A stretch of 64,000 nt of DNA, taken from positions 31,056,166 to 31,120,165 of the forward strand of contig CAIIXF020000011.1 of assembly GCA_903813345.2 (NCBI GenBank), read 5' to 3'. How positions within the stretch are numbered: position 1 is the stretch's first letter; every line of letters starts with the position of its first letter. Below, in pieces: positions 1 to 31,708 of the stretch. Below the pieces are notes generated by a model. The model was not told where the DNA came from. It did no database searches and saw only the letters and a program-made list of their open reading frames with translations. The stretch is from Owenia fusiformis. Lineage: Eukaryota; Annelida; Polychaeta; Sabellida; Oweniidae. Position numbers and translations under genes: made by a program.

Positions 1-1
1 G

Positions 2-20203
<20,202 letters not shown>

Positions 20204-20436
20204 ACAAAGAAGTAATCAACAACAAGTAAACAAACAAACAAATGGTAAACAAAAAGCCAAAAATGGAGGGTTTAACAGAATAACATTTTTTGCAATGGAG
20301 AATCATCAGTAGGAGAAAAATCTCACACATACGTGTAGTTCAAAATCTGAAATAGACTGAAAGCATCACCCGTGTTACCATCATCGCAGGACAGTGCAGT
20401 ATTTGAGTGTAGCAGTTCCTTTCTAGGAAATATTTT

Positions 20437-20442
20437 AATAAA
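20437..20442 (+). terminator. Polyadenylation signal AATAAA for the RPTP gene
   Basis: Canonical AATAAA 234 bp after the stop codon at 20203, followed by a TG/T-rich stretch (GGTTGTATGATTTATTGG). Confidence 0.6.
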
Positions 20443-21372
20443 GGTTGTATGATTTATTGGAACAAGTCATGTAAACAATTATCTGATATGTTCCAGTTTA
20501 CAATTTAGTTTTATACACAACACTAAAAGAGTGATTTTAGTATATTTAAACCCTGAACTTTTCTTTAGAAAGCAATGGTGGGTCGTTACGTGATACATGG
20601 TGATATTGTGTGCTCGAATGAGAGATAATAATATGCATCAATGATCGACAAATGAGGCGAATGTTGTGTATGAATATATATGATAAATCTGTCATTATGA
20701 GAATTGTTCCTTTGATTGCTAGGATGTTTAGCAAACAGATTTCTAAAAGTAGAATGTAAAAAGACTGCTAAATTAGGCCGTTGAAAATAATGTCTTAAAG
20801 TACTCAGATAAGGAATGGCTCGGCATGAAGAAGGAATGACTCAATATGTCTGTATCCTTTAATTTCTACACAGGTAACTGTGGTTCTTTTTTATCAAACT
20901 TGCAAAGTGCTATTTGGTCATCATTGGGCTGTTTGGCTAGTAGGCAGGAAGCAAATGAAATCTTCCTATGATGTATGATAATAGTAAGAAAACCATTAAG
21001 AAACTTCGATCCAATATATACAAATGTGTGACCAGAACTGATTATGTTTTGGGCATGCTCGGTAATTTACAACACAGCCATTTGCCCTTCAAGTGTGATA
21101 TTCAACATTGTGCCTTGTTGCCAATTGAATGTCGAGTAAAATATAACCACATCAATTTAAATACATGTTGGTAGCCGAATTCTCAAATATTGTGGTATAG
21201 AAATCTCAGCTGCTAAATCCTCAAACGAGGTTCATCCTTAATTTACAATTTGTACATAAATATTGGATTATTGATTAGAGAGAAACAATGTCAGTCAATG
21301 GGAAACATCTATTATTCCATAATAACATGTTTTCCCTGGGAAAATAACAGGGAATAAAAGTGTTATTTGAAA
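20443..21372. other. Intergenic, nothing recognised
   Basis: AT-rich sequence downstream of the RPTP polyadenylation signal. No convincing exon, RNA gene or repeat was seen. Confidence 0.5.
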
Positions 21373-21468
21373 AATCCCGTATCAGATCCCGTATCAGCCA
21401 AAATCCCGTATCAGATCCCGTATTGGATCCCGTATCAGCAAAAATCCCGTATCAGATCCCGTATCAGA
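21373..21468. repeat. Short tandem repeat, 7 copies of ATCCCGTATCAG
   Basis: ATCCCGTATCAG (one unit reads ATTGG at its end) occurs seven times, either abutting or separated by 3-4 bases (CCAAA, CAAAA). Confidence 0.9.
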
Positions 21469-21683
21469 AATATTCCCGGTAATTTCTCTTGAGCTTTACG
21501 CTTTTCGTCTAGCACATCTCTACAGGAAGTAAAAAAATCGTTTAGAAAATTGAAATTATTGAAATTATTATCATCTAGTTTACGTCTATTACTGTGACAA
21601 AGGTCTATTATTGTGACAAAGTTATTATCACAATCATTGGATGATGACATACAAAAATTGAAAAAAAATATTATGAAATAAAT

Positions 21684-21864
21684 AGGTTATTGATGGTCGT
21701 GATGGAATATGGATTTATTCCTTGAGAAAATATGATATTGGCCTCAGAAAATATCATATTGACACTCGGGCTAACGCCCTCGGTCAATATGATATTTTCC
21801 TTGGCCAATATCATATTTTCCCTCGGAATAAAATCCATATTCCATCCCTCCCATTAAATAACCT
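21684..21864. repeat. Foldback palindrome F1 (181 bp)
   Basis: The two arms are near-perfect inverse copies. The left arm runs from AGGTTATTGATGG through GGAATATGGATTTATTCC; the right arm ends GGAATAAAATCCATATTCC then CCCATTAAATAACCT. The centre holds two smaller nested inversions of AATATGATATTTTCC and a GC-rich loop (CTCGGGCTAACGCCCTCGG). The right end matches that of F2 over more than 20 bp. Confidence 0.88.
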
Positions 21865-22499
21865 CTATATATGTCACCTTAGTTATTTTAAAGTTTTACT
21901 ATTTTTATTAGTTTTAAAAGTTAGACCATAAGTACACTGAAGTAGGGTAGTTAAATGTCAAAGATAATACATTACCATACATATAAACAGACATGTTAAA
22001 GACATCTACATGAAAGAAGATATTTCTTCAATACAAGAAATCAAGAATTACTAAATGTAGTACACCGATTGCTTACTCTGCATTTGTTTTACTTCGCTTC
22101 TTAAAAGAGAGCTTCATCTACATGAGTTTGTAACTAGACTCTGCACGCAGGGTTCCAATAGCTAAAATTGAATTGTTGTAAGTACTTCAAATTTCTCAGA
22201 CTATGGTCAGCTATAATTAATGATCAATTTTAATTCAAGTGATTTCAATGTAAGACCCATGGGCTTCAAGTTGAGGGAAATTATTGAATTACAGTCTATG
22301 TGTGTGCTCAATGAGACAACTTCTCAAACATTTGTACATGATTTTGTAGAAATGATTACGCTTTTTAAATAAAGAATGATAAAAGTGGGGTAGGTGGGTC
22401 AGCATTAAGAAAGGGACCAAAAATACAGCCAGCTGTATATATAAATACATTTTGAGTAGAAATTAAGTGTCTTACACACATGTATATGTAGTATTAGTG

Positions 22500-22740
22500 T
22501 AAATGTTACACACAGGAATAGCACTTATGTAATACAGCACATGTGTAACTACAGCAAAAGTGTAAATATAGCACATGTACATTGTGTAACTGCATTGCAA
22601 GTGTAAAACAGCACATGTGTAACTGCATTGCAAGTGTAACATCTGCACATGTGTAACTGCATTGCAAGTGTAACATCAGCACATGTGTAACTGCATTGCA
22701 AGTGTAACATCAGCACATGTGTAACTGCAGCAAAAATATA
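22500..22740. repeat. 34-bp tandem repeat, about 4 units, in a CACATGTGTAA-rich stretch
   Basis: GCACATGTGTAACTGCATTG recurs at 22611, 22645, 22679 and 22713, an exact 34-bp period. Looser variants of GTGTAA and CACATG extend upstream to about 22500. Confidence 0.88.
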
Positions 22741-23131
22741 ACACTTATGTGCAAAAACTCAAGATTAAAAAATTGCATAGTAATTTTAACAGAATATCAA
22801 CATTCTTAGTTTACCTTTTCTGGAGACAAAACAAGGAGACTCAGAACAGTTCAATCTCAAAACATTTTGATATATTTTGACATCTTAAAATAATTTATGT
22901 TCTTCTTATGTTAAGATGTATTTTGATAATGCTGATGTAAACATAATGGGTATAATGTGCCTTAATTTTTATTTATTTCCATAGACATCATTCTAAAGTC
23001 AAGTAATTGTGATGTTTCCATGGTTATCATTAATTGGCTTTCCTGTAAAATGTGCCTTGATCACACCTTGTATTAACAAGTTGTTGGCCCTAAATGCCTT
23101 GGAACCAATTTTCTGAAAATAACAGTAAATA

Positions 23132-23298
23132 TGAGGGTTGATCCAAATGTTTGTTACTGCTCAAATTTATTGCTTATTTTGACACAAAATGAAACTACAG
23201 TACTATATAATGGGGTGACTGAGGTCAATTATGAACAATATTCACAAAGAATTAAGATTTTTAGAGCAAATTGTTCAGAACTTTTGGATCAACCCTCA
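23132..23298. mobile_element. 167-bp mariner-type MITE
   Basis: It is flanked by TA on each side. The terminal inverted repeats TGAGGGTTGATCCAAA and TTTGGATCAACCCTCA match perfectly. Mariner-family ends commonly read this way (TGAGGG..., TA target); the family assignment is from that pattern. No coding capacity. Confidence 0.85.
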
Positions 23299-24329
23299 TA
23301 TATGATCAAATTTTGACCAGTAGGTTTTGATCTTTTTGATTGTCCCTGTAAGATAATCAACATTTTGTAATTCAATCGTGAATAATTGATTTGATGATTA
23401 ACATTATATCATGGCCTTGGAAATCCTACAGCATAAAAGGATTTCATGACGTTGTTGTTGTCCATTGTGAGGAAAGCCCTTTATGTACAGATGTATCGGA
23501 TTACTCTATTATTAATCATGAAACAGTAAGATCAATCTATTCTTTCAAAGAGATGCTTGTTTGGATAATGAATTTATATGTAACTTTGTCACTTTAAGAT
23601 AATTGGGTATGTTTGGAGCATGTGAAATTGACACCAGGTTAGAAAGAGAATACAATATCACAGCCCTGGCATGAACACGGCTTATATTCTTGAAGTTTGG
23701 AATTCTTGAATATCATATGTTATTGACATGCCAAGCTGTCAAGTTATGTTTTGTAACTTGGAGGAATTATCGTTTGTATAAAGTGATGCCCTAGCTAAAT
23801 TAAAATGCATAATATTTCAGCATGACGTTTCAGATGTGGGATTGTATAATATTCAGGGGATCTGATGGAAAAAGGGTGTCTTGTTTGAGTTGTTATAATC
23901 ATGAATGTAAAATGTCCCACGGTAATTTACGCTATTTTTCAATGCCTTATATCAAAATCTCTAGATCTGAGCCCTCATTATCCGGTCAGCGCTAAATTAG
24001 CGTTGCGATTTGCGTTGCGCTTGCGAATCAACATTATTCGCAAGCGCAAATCATGGTTTGCGTCGTATTACGCGCTTCACGCAAACGCAGACGCAACGCA
24101 GACGCAACAGTATGCTAATCGCAAATAAATTGGAAACGCGGGAAATTTAAACTTAGAGCTCAAAGTAGATTTATCGATTTTTTAATGTCTATGTATATGT
24201 TTACGCCAGTGCGGATGTGTCTATCCCATACTTGGACGTGTTATAGGTACATAAAGCTGGTTTGTAAAAACTTTTATTCCATACTTAGTAGTGTTATAAC
24301 ATGACGGGAATATAACTGATATGTGACGT

Positions 24330-24357
24330 GAGCGGGAGATATATATATCTCCCGCTC
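24330..24357. repeat. Perfect 28-bp palindrome
   Basis: GAGCGGGAGATATA and its exact inverse complement meet at the centre. A related imperfect palindrome (GCGGGCAGATATAG and inverse) lies at about 24637-24665. Both sit inside the Harbinger-type element, with TGACGT/ACGTCA words next to them. Confidence 0.9.
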
Positions 24358-24450
24358 AGCAGATCTACGACGTCATAAATTCAGGGAGTAGATACTGAGC
24401 CAGGGGACTTTGCTATTATTCTTCACAATCTACTAAGTATAGAATAAATC

Positions 24451-24595
24451 AGTTATTAAATGCTCGATTTTTGATACAGGGTATATCCCTCGGTAAATAC
24501 AATATATCAACCCTCGGTCCCTACGGTCCCCCGGGTTGATATATTGTATTTCCCTCAGATATACCCTGTATCAAAAACCTCCCATTAAATAACCT
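24451..24595. repeat. Foldback palindrome F2 (145 bp)
   Basis: The arms pair from AGTTATTAAATG inward through TTTTTGATACAGGGTATAT and AATACAATATATCAACCC to a loop CTCGGTCCCTACGGTCCCC. The outer right end (CCTCCCATTAAATAACCTC) is the same as in F1 although the arm interiors differ. Confidence 0.88.
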
Positions 24596-25380
24596 CTATA
24601 TATTTTCATCAGCGGTCAGATATAGCTATACGTCCCGCTCTGAGCGGGCAGATATAGTATATCTGCCCGCTGACGTCATAATCGCCGTTCGCATATTGGT
24701 TCATTTTTGTAACATGCGCATAATTACTGTAAACGTTAATGGAGAAAAGGCAGACAATCGCGATCTGTTTGAAGGAAGGAAATGAGCGTATCCCTGTTAA
24801 ACAAAGATTTCAGAAATAAATGTGGATGAATATCTGAAAATCAGGCTATTCTAAATGATTTCTTACGGTTGGTTGGACATTTTCTGAACTCCGGCCAATT
24901 GAACAGCGTGAACAAAATGACCAAGATTGGTATGGGATAAACAGATCATCCTATAGTTCAATATCCTGAACCTCATATAGGATAATCTCTATTTATCCCA
25001 TGATACTACTAATTCCCGATGAATAACCGGGAATATTTTTGATATTGAGAAAAAATCGTATTGAAAATTTTTGCCAAACAAAGCTTCCTCTTTCAATCAG
25101 TTGGGTCGATATAGCATGCTAAAATGATGTTCTTATGTGAAAAACGAATTCCAGTTTTATCATCATTGCTCTGACACAGACAAAAATGCTTACGTATTGC
25201 TGAATGTTTTGATGTTGATGTGTTTATGTTACACATGTACAATAATTTTTTTATATTTAAAAATATCATAAAGCTAAGTCATATTTTCTTGATTAAATAT
25301 ACCATTTTTTCATAGAAAAATCTAACTAACGATTTTATGAAGACAGTTATGAATATCATGGAATAAAAAGCTAATTTACT

Positions 25381-25526
25381 GGTCGGGATTAAATATTGGT
25401 TTATTCCTCATGACAATTTGATATTTCACATATTGTGAGGGACAATTTGGTATTTCCCTCTGACCCTCCGGGCTCTCGGTAAATATCATATTGTCCATCA
25501 TAATAAAACCCATATTGAATCCCTCC
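25381..25526. repeat. Foldback palindrome F3 (146 bp)
   Basis: Imperfect inverse arms: GGGATTAAATATTGGTTTAT on the left against ATAATAAAACCCATATTGAA with TCCC on the right. The loop region is CCTCCGGGCTCTCGG. Layout and outer left end resemble F1. It interrupts the transposase relic region. Confidence 0.75.
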
Positions 25527-25614
25527 CCTTGCGAAAATCTAGATCTGTCACTGGAAGGCAGCCCATCTTGAAAACAAGACACGGTGTCTTTGTAATTAGT
25601 CCGACTGGTATAGC

Positions 25615-25815
25615 CTACCTAGAGAAAACCGCCGATACCTCAGCAACAATGTTCGAAACAGTAGGTTGGGATACCCCGAATATATCTCCATTTATCATTT
25701 GCATACAACCTGTAGCATAAAACCGTAATGAAATGAATACTTTTAGCTGACATGGAATTGTCAGCGAAATGGAATTGCGATATTTATTATAGATTTCACA
25801 AAACCAAGGTAGCAT
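25615..25815 (-). pseudogene. Harbinger-type transposase (DDE_Tnp_4/HARBI1-like) fragment
   Basis: The minus-strand frame contains VFISLRFYATGCMQMINGD followed by IFGVSQPTVSNIVAEVSAV. This is the conserved pre-catalytic helix-turn-helix-like segment of HARBI1-type transposases, where L-RFYA-G, GD and GVSQ-TVS-IV recur. It is cut by a stop after VFSR, and foldback F3 follows, so none of the DDE residues is visible in frame. It is the only coding relic found in the 23970-26303 element. Confidence 0.8.
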
Positions 25816-27052
25816 AATCGTGCACTTTCAGACTTGATTTTGTTTTGGTTATTTGTGTCTCTAATGTTTTTCAACCTATTTTTAGTTGGATGTCTCAAAG
25901 GGCACTTCCTAGATTTCTACAACGATAATGTTAATTTAAATAGGAAAACTATCAAGATTCTTGATGATATGTTTGCGATTTATATTGCGGCAGGGTCAGG
26001 GATGCCGCAAATAAAGTGGAGTTTGCGACATAAAAATCAACTGATTTACGTGGACGCAACTGTGCGATGACTGCATAATATCAATTTGCGTGCGGTTAGC
26101 AGTGTATTTGCGATGCGAAATGAAAATAGCGATGCGTCTACCGTGTAATAAGAAAACTGCGATTTGCGCTAAAGACGCAAAACGGCAATGAATTTCCGCT
26201 AGAGTGCCTTTAAGATGACCTCATAATATCGTTTTGCGTACGATTCGCTAAATATTTACGTTGCGATTGCGATTTGCGGTGCGTCGACCGGATAATGAGG
26301 CCTCTGTATTGTAAACACATTGAATTCCCTTTTGATAAATTACCTGTTTCAGTTTGGGGGTTGGACAAAGAGTTGCTTCAAGGTTATATATCTTGATGAT
26401 ATTGTGTAGAGAATGGTTTACAAGGTACATTTTGTCAATGCGTAGTATAAAGAAAAAAATGTATTTTTTTATAAACATGGTATTTTTCATGTTCATCTAA
26501 TATTGTTTGTATTCCAGAATAACATGTATGTTTGCAAAGCTATACATAATATAATATATAACAAGATGTAAAGATTGTAGAAAATAAAATAATTACGAAT
26601 TTACTTTAAGTGTTGTTCAAATGTGTGTGACTCATGGAATAACCTCACTCTGGTAGTTAACATCGCGGGGAATATTTCTGAATCAGTTTGAGTTTTCTCA
26701 AAATTAGGCCAGCACTTGTTCTAAGAGGCGTTAAATATCATTTTCCAGACCAATTGGGACTTTGCTCCTAGCTTTGAAATCTTGATGGTGTTTGAATTCT
26801 GTGAATCACAATTCAGGTCTGTAGACCGGGAACCCCCTCCCTGGCCTGCAATTATAAGGTTAAATAATAAATCAAAATCCACAAGTTCAAAATATCCAGT
26901 TTCATGCCAATAAAATTTTAATACTGTTTAATATCAATCCATTTGGAAATATTCTATTTGTTTTTGGCTGTCTCCATATAAGTATTTTAGCTCAACCAAA
27001 ATTGCTTCAGTTATCAGTCTACGTATACAGCAATTCATCTATCAAATAACGC

Positions 27053-27476
27053 AGATGCGAGTAGGTAGTTACCAGATTCACCACCAGGTGGCTCGTTCGG
27101 GTCAGATAGCATGGCGGGTATAGAAGAAAGTTACCTTTAACTTAAATCACATCTGCTTGCGTGGTTCAATTTTCATATAACCCGTATGTATCTAATAGTT
27201 CTGCAAATTAAAATATGTCCAGTAAAAGAAAATGTTATCTGTCCAATACAAGAAAAGATATTTCACTTTTTGTGATTTTGTAATATGGGGTCTATGGTGA
27301 ATCAACCCGAACAAGAAGTCACATTTTCCCCAAAATTTTAATTTTCAAAGTTGATAGACAATTTTCGAAACCATATTACTGGATGTACTTTTACATGCAG
27401 ATTTCAAATATGAGATCACTTTTACTGAATTTTGAATATTTAATGAGGTAAATCAAGATTATTTCTACTCGCATCT
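27053..27476. mobile_element. 424-bp MITE, copy A
   Basis: Bounded by AGATGCGAGTAG and its perfect inverse CTACTCGCATCT. An inverted-orientation copy lies 23 kb away at 50354-50745. Non-coding; contains ACCACCAGGTGGCTCGTTCG near the left end. Confidence 0.88.
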
Positions 27477-27633
27477 AGTCTATTAGCTTTGTGGTTCTTA
27501 AAATGGGTTGTAACATCGTCTGTATACAAGAAACTTAAAGACTGCATGAAAAAAGTATGAAAAAGAATATGTAAATAAAAAATCTCAGAGCGACGACTGG
27601 GAAACATACACATTTGGGCATTTAGAAATGATG

Positions 27634-27738
27634 CTCTGAGTCACAGATGGCAGAATGTTTTATTGAAAATACCTAGAGTTATAAAAGAAGTTTCTTTTAA
27701 AAGTATTTTCTATTAAAAATTCTGCCACCTGAGTGCTG
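27634..27738. repeat. Small inverted repeat (about 100 bp)
   Basis: GGCAGAATGTTTTATTGAAA at the left pairs with the inverse of TTCTATTAAAAATTCTGCC on the right; the outer bases CTGAGT/ACCTGAG also pair loosely. It lies next to the LINE relic. Confidence 0.7.
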
Positions 27739-27789
27739 GTGCTGGTACGGAAAATAATTATCATGCGGGTTTTAAGGGATCATTTACCT

Positions 27790-28010
27790 GGAATAATAAA
27801 GGGCCAAGAATGGATCCTTGAGGGACTCCTGTATGGATGTAATTCGTGTCCAAATTTTATTGTAGTCTATAAAGCACTACATCCAAACGTCGACTTGTAA
27901 AGCATGACTGCAAAAGGGACGAAAAGGATGGGCCTAAACCATATGATTTTAGCTTTTAATTAGTAATGAATATCAGTGTTAATGAGTCGAATGCGGCCGA
28001 AATATCTTTT
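27790..28010 (-). pseudogene. Non-LTR retrotransposon reverse transcriptase relic 1
   Basis: On the minus strand, DISAAFDSL (from about 28010) and, about 60 codons later, GVPQGSILGPLLF (27791-27830) match two ordered RT motifs (D-S-AFD and PQGS-LGP). KLKSYGLGPSF and SLLQSCFTSRRLDV lie between them. Stops are present (after FITN and after YRLQ), and the catalytic ADD motif was not seen, so this is a dead fragment of a LINE. Confidence 0.8.
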
Positions 28011-28014
28011 AAAA

Positions 28015-29260
28015 ACCTCCCACACAACCTGGCCTTATTTCAATTTCATTTGTAATGGAATCTATAATGCTTAGCAATCGAGATTGGTTATTGTGCCCAA
28101 GAAAGATAACACTTTGCTACCTCTTCATTTCAAAGTCTTCGGGTGAAGTGTTAGCAACCCAAACATTGAAAATCAATGAACTAAATGTTTACCTTCTAAT
28201 ATCCATATTGATTCCATCCTATACAGTTGGTTTAAATTCCACCCATCATTAATGCCGTATTGGATATATGATCATTATGACGGACATATTGATTCAAGTT
28301 ATATAAGTCTTACTCTTATGAAAACGTCAACTCCACGGAGTAGCAAATCTCAACAAAAATATTCGTGAATCTGTCGAGCTGTATATCGACCCATTATTTC
28401 CTCATTGCTACAGTTACATTTAGCTAAAATTGAGAAATCAGAGGTTGAAGATTTGGGACTTCATAACTTTTGAGTTGTAATTTCTAAAACCTTGTTTTTC
28501 TTATCATGGGTAATCATTGTAGGCCTTCCAAAATTCACCGATGAACAATAAATAAAAAACTTTTTTCATGGTTTCTTGTTTTTGAAATATCCCTGAAATA
28601 ACCCGAGTATGAAAACTGAATTTTTGTTCACTTCCATTTTGTTATTGCCCCATGTACCATTATTCTGTCCATCTTATTATACAGAATATGAATTATGTTC
28701 CATTTTGTCAATTTCATGCAAAGTACATGTATACTAATAATGAAGTGATCATCCCATTATTTCCATATGATCAAAATGATGTAATCTGATTGGCTGTGCT
28801 GCCTACCCAAACGGATATGACAAGGTGGGCCTAAACTTTTTTTCCTCGTTTTGCAAGTATAACAATGTGGCACTGGATATCTCCAAAAGGAGATTAGATC
28901 CATTGAAATGGACCTCAGAAATTAATTCCCCGTGAAAAATTGAGGAAGAAAGTATACTGTACTTATCTCAAAACCTGCAAAAAGTGACTTATAACAATTC
29001 GTAAATAATGGGACGATATGTCACTACCCTTGATTTGCAGATAAGAAGATGTCGGACATGTATCAGAATGTCCATTCAATTTAACATTGAATGTGGTTAT
29101 TTTAGGCAGAAACAGAGAGATACGATTTGTCAAAATTGTAAGGAAAATCTCCTGCTGCAATCAGTACATTTGCCGTCTCAAACGTATCCCAAAAAGAGTA
29201 ATTTCGACATCCACATTTTAGGACTAACCACAAATTTTAAAAAGGGCTTAGTTAAATCTT
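28015..29260. other. Intergenic, nothing firm recognised
   Basis: AT-rich sequence with short frames of no recognisable homology. ATCTGATTGGCTGTG at about 28780 echoes a word in the 1749/6339 MITE, but the surrounding sequence does not align. Confidence 0.5.
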
Positions 29261-29264
29261 TAAT

Positions 29265-29400
29265 GTCCTGTTTAAGAACATCTATTCTAACTTTTGAAAA
29301 TGGATTCCAGCAATACTCACCAACACGAATCTACTTGTTGGGGCTCTATCATTTTGAGTTCTGAAAAATTGAGGATTTCAGCAAGGGGCATTGATTTAAT
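29265..29400. repeat. Dispersed repeat, copy 1 (also at 44236 and 46016)
   Basis: CTGTTTAAGAACATCTATTC, TTTTGAAAATGGATTCCAGC, GAATCTACTTGTTGGGGCTC and GAGGATTTCAGCAAGGG occur here in the same order as at 44236-44370 and 46016-46135. Part of it lies in a 118-codon frame that I do not regard as a gene. Confidence 0.8.
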
Positions 29401-30050
29401 ATGGGGCCATACGTCTTTCAGATCGCATTTCTCCCTTAGAATTTGTCGTTGTTGTTTCTTTTTAGTTCCAAAATCTTAGTTACTATTAGATTGTGATTCA
29501 TCTACACATTTTACTTATTACGTTTATTTTCATATTGATCAAGAGAAAATCGTATATCATTATATTTCTTTTCAGGTTTTCATACAAAAAGTATCCTAAA
29601 TGAATTTTGTCTCATGCATACCTACGCCCATGTGTGCAAGTGATTTTTTCTTTAAATTTTGGGGAGGCAGGTACCTCGCCTCATGCCTGGTTACGGCCAA
29701 GCATGCGAACCAACCTAAAAGTTGCCAGTCGCCTTGACAAGTTCCAAATAGACGGAGCTAATTAGATAATCATCGTTGCTGTGGTAAAAAATGGTCTGAA
29801 AATAGGCGTGAAAAATAAAATGCGAAAAACAAAATAGTTTTTCACGGTTTTCAGTAAGAAAGTAGTCCAAGTATAGTATGGCACCCCGTTTTTTTTTGTT
29901 TTTGCATATAGGTTATTTAAACAATAAGAGATCAATACTGTAGAATGACGTTGAACGCCTTATTTGGAAGATAACAAATCTTGGTAACCAAAATTGTGCT
30001 GAAAACAATGGATGGCATGATGTTTGCCCTATAGGATATCAACGGTTTCT

Positions 30051-30217
30051 AGACAACTCATCCAAAGACAAGTCATCCCTAAGACATCTCATCCCAAGAC
30101 AAGTCATCCCTAAGACAACTCATCCCAAGACATATCATCCCAAGACATCTCATCCCAAGACAACTCATCCCAAGACAACTCATCCCAAGACATCTCATCC
30201 CAAGACAACTCATCCCA
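30051..30217. repeat. 15-bp tandem array, forward arm
   Basis: About 11 units of GACAACTCATCCCAA / GACATCTCATCCCAA alternate. The same array in inverted orientation is at 30801-31044. Confidence 0.93.
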
Positions 30218-30800
30218 CTAGTATACTTTAATTAGTCCTCTATATTATATATATCATTTTTTTTATTTTTTCGATTATAAATTGATATTTGATTATACTC
30301 TCAATCTAAGTATTGATAATTTTTAGCATTTCGAAATGGCACTTGAAAGTTATGTCCTACTTTTACGTCCCGGTATAAGACATAATTTCCAAATTCAATC
30401 ATCATGATTCTGAAAGTTTAAAATTGGAAATCTTATTAAAAAATAAGGTAAATATGACATATTGGAATTAAGCAAAATATTTTAAAACAAAGACTGAATT
30501 AATCTGGGGGAATTATTCTGATAATACCCCAGATAATACATTCTTATTGCGTTAATCCTAATTTGACACCTTTGATGATCTTTGATTTAATAATCAAAGT
30601 ATATATTAATTTGAACATGTTTATCTTTATCCCAATCAATCAATAAAATTAACTAAAGCTAGACTAAACTAGCTCAAAATACAAAAGATATTCCAGGGTC
30701 AAACACAGTGTACTTACTGCTAAAATCTCTAAAATATTCAATATTCAAATACTCTTTCAAAGCTTGAAATTCATTGTATAAAATTACGTTATATTTCAAG

Positions 30801-31044
30801 TTGGGAAGAGTTGTCTTGGGGATGAGTTGTCTTGGGATGAGATGTCTTGGGATGAGTTGTCTTGGGATGAGATGTCTTGGGATGAGATGTCTTGGGATGA
30901 GTTGTCTTGGGATGAGTTGTCTTGGGATGAGATGTCTTGGGGATGAGTTGTCTTGGGATGAGTTGTCTTGGGATGAGTTGTCTTGGGATGAGATGTCTTG
31001 GGGATGAGTTGACTTGGGATGAGTTGTCTTAGGGATGAGTTGTC
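30801..31044. repeat. 15-bp tandem array, inverted arm
   Basis: About 16 units of TTGGGATGAGTTGTC / TTGGGATGAGATGTC, the inverse of the 30051 array. The arms are separated by about 580 bp of unrelated AT-rich sequence. Open frames across it (up to 168 codons) are products of the 15-bp period. Confidence 0.93.
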
Positions 31045-31542
31045 CTGTTACCATATCAACATGGGATATGCTGTCTCCAACTGTATTGCATTTCAGTGCC
31101 CTACGTAACTGACACTGTGCCGAAAAAACGTTTGCTTGTATTAGAAAAGTAAGGTCTTCTTTCAAAAAAAATATTGGCAAAAATTTGACATTCTAAAATA
31201 AATTACCATAACTATACCTGCTGTTTCATTTAGCCAGTTGGCCTGCCTACCTCAAGCCTAGCTACGCTCGTAGGTAGTACCAAAATCGCAAACTATTGAA
31301 TATAATGATATTGTAAGCAGTTCTATATTTAAAGAACGTCTACATTATAAAGGTTTCAACATGGAACGTGATATTCTTGCACAGGAACAATACCAAAGAC
31401 AAACGTGCAAACGTGAAACTAAAATGTTTAATGTTTTCGAACAGTGAGTTCATCAATCATTATCAAGCGTACTTGAGTACAGATCGTCCTTGAGCATAAC
31501 CGTTTGACACTATTAATCGTCATCGAGTACTCGTCGTCCTTT

Positions 31543-31548
31543 TTTATT
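31543..31548 (-). terminator. Candidate polyadenylation signal of the GPCR gene
   Basis: AATAAA on the minus strand, about 160 bp beyond the GPCR stop codon. Only position supports it. Confidence 0.35.
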
Positions 31549-31708
31549 ATTCGTCCTCGAATACTTATCGTCCTTTGTTTCTACTCGTCCGTGAGTACTA
31601 AATGCGTCTTAAAAGCATTACACATTGAGGTCCACTATATACAGGGACGTCCCAAGGGACAATACTTTCTTAATTAAATTAGTTGTTTCTTACTCGTCAG
31701 TTTAATTT

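Larger units (their letters stand above)
23970..26303. mobile_element. PIF/Harbinger-type DNA transposon relic (2.33 kb)
   Basis: 18-bp terminal inverted repeats (AGCCCTCATTATCCGGTC at 23970; inverse AGGCCTCATTATCCGGTC at 26286-26303, one mismatch) are flanked by CTG at 23967-23969 and 26304-26306, a CWG target duplication as known for this superfamily. Both subterminal regions are dense in TTGCG/CGCAA words (TTGCGATTTGCG and others). A transposase relic lies inside on the minus strand at 25615-25815, and foldback palindromes sit within the body (24330, 24451, 24606, 25381). It cannot encode a complete transposase. Confidence 0.88.

Noticed and set aside
25834-26070. 78-codon plus-strand frame beginning with a hydrophobic stretch
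   Set aside because: Lies antisense within the Harbinger-type element; no domain recognised.
29008-29364. 118-codon plus-strand frame with CRTCIR and CQNC
   Set aside because: Its second half is the dispersed repeat also found at 44236 and 46016, and the first half matches nothing I recognise; no splice context.
30674-31180. 168-codon minus-strand frame and 77-codon plus-strand frame
   Set aside because: Generated by the 15-bp tandem array (period divisible by 3); low-complexity repeats only.
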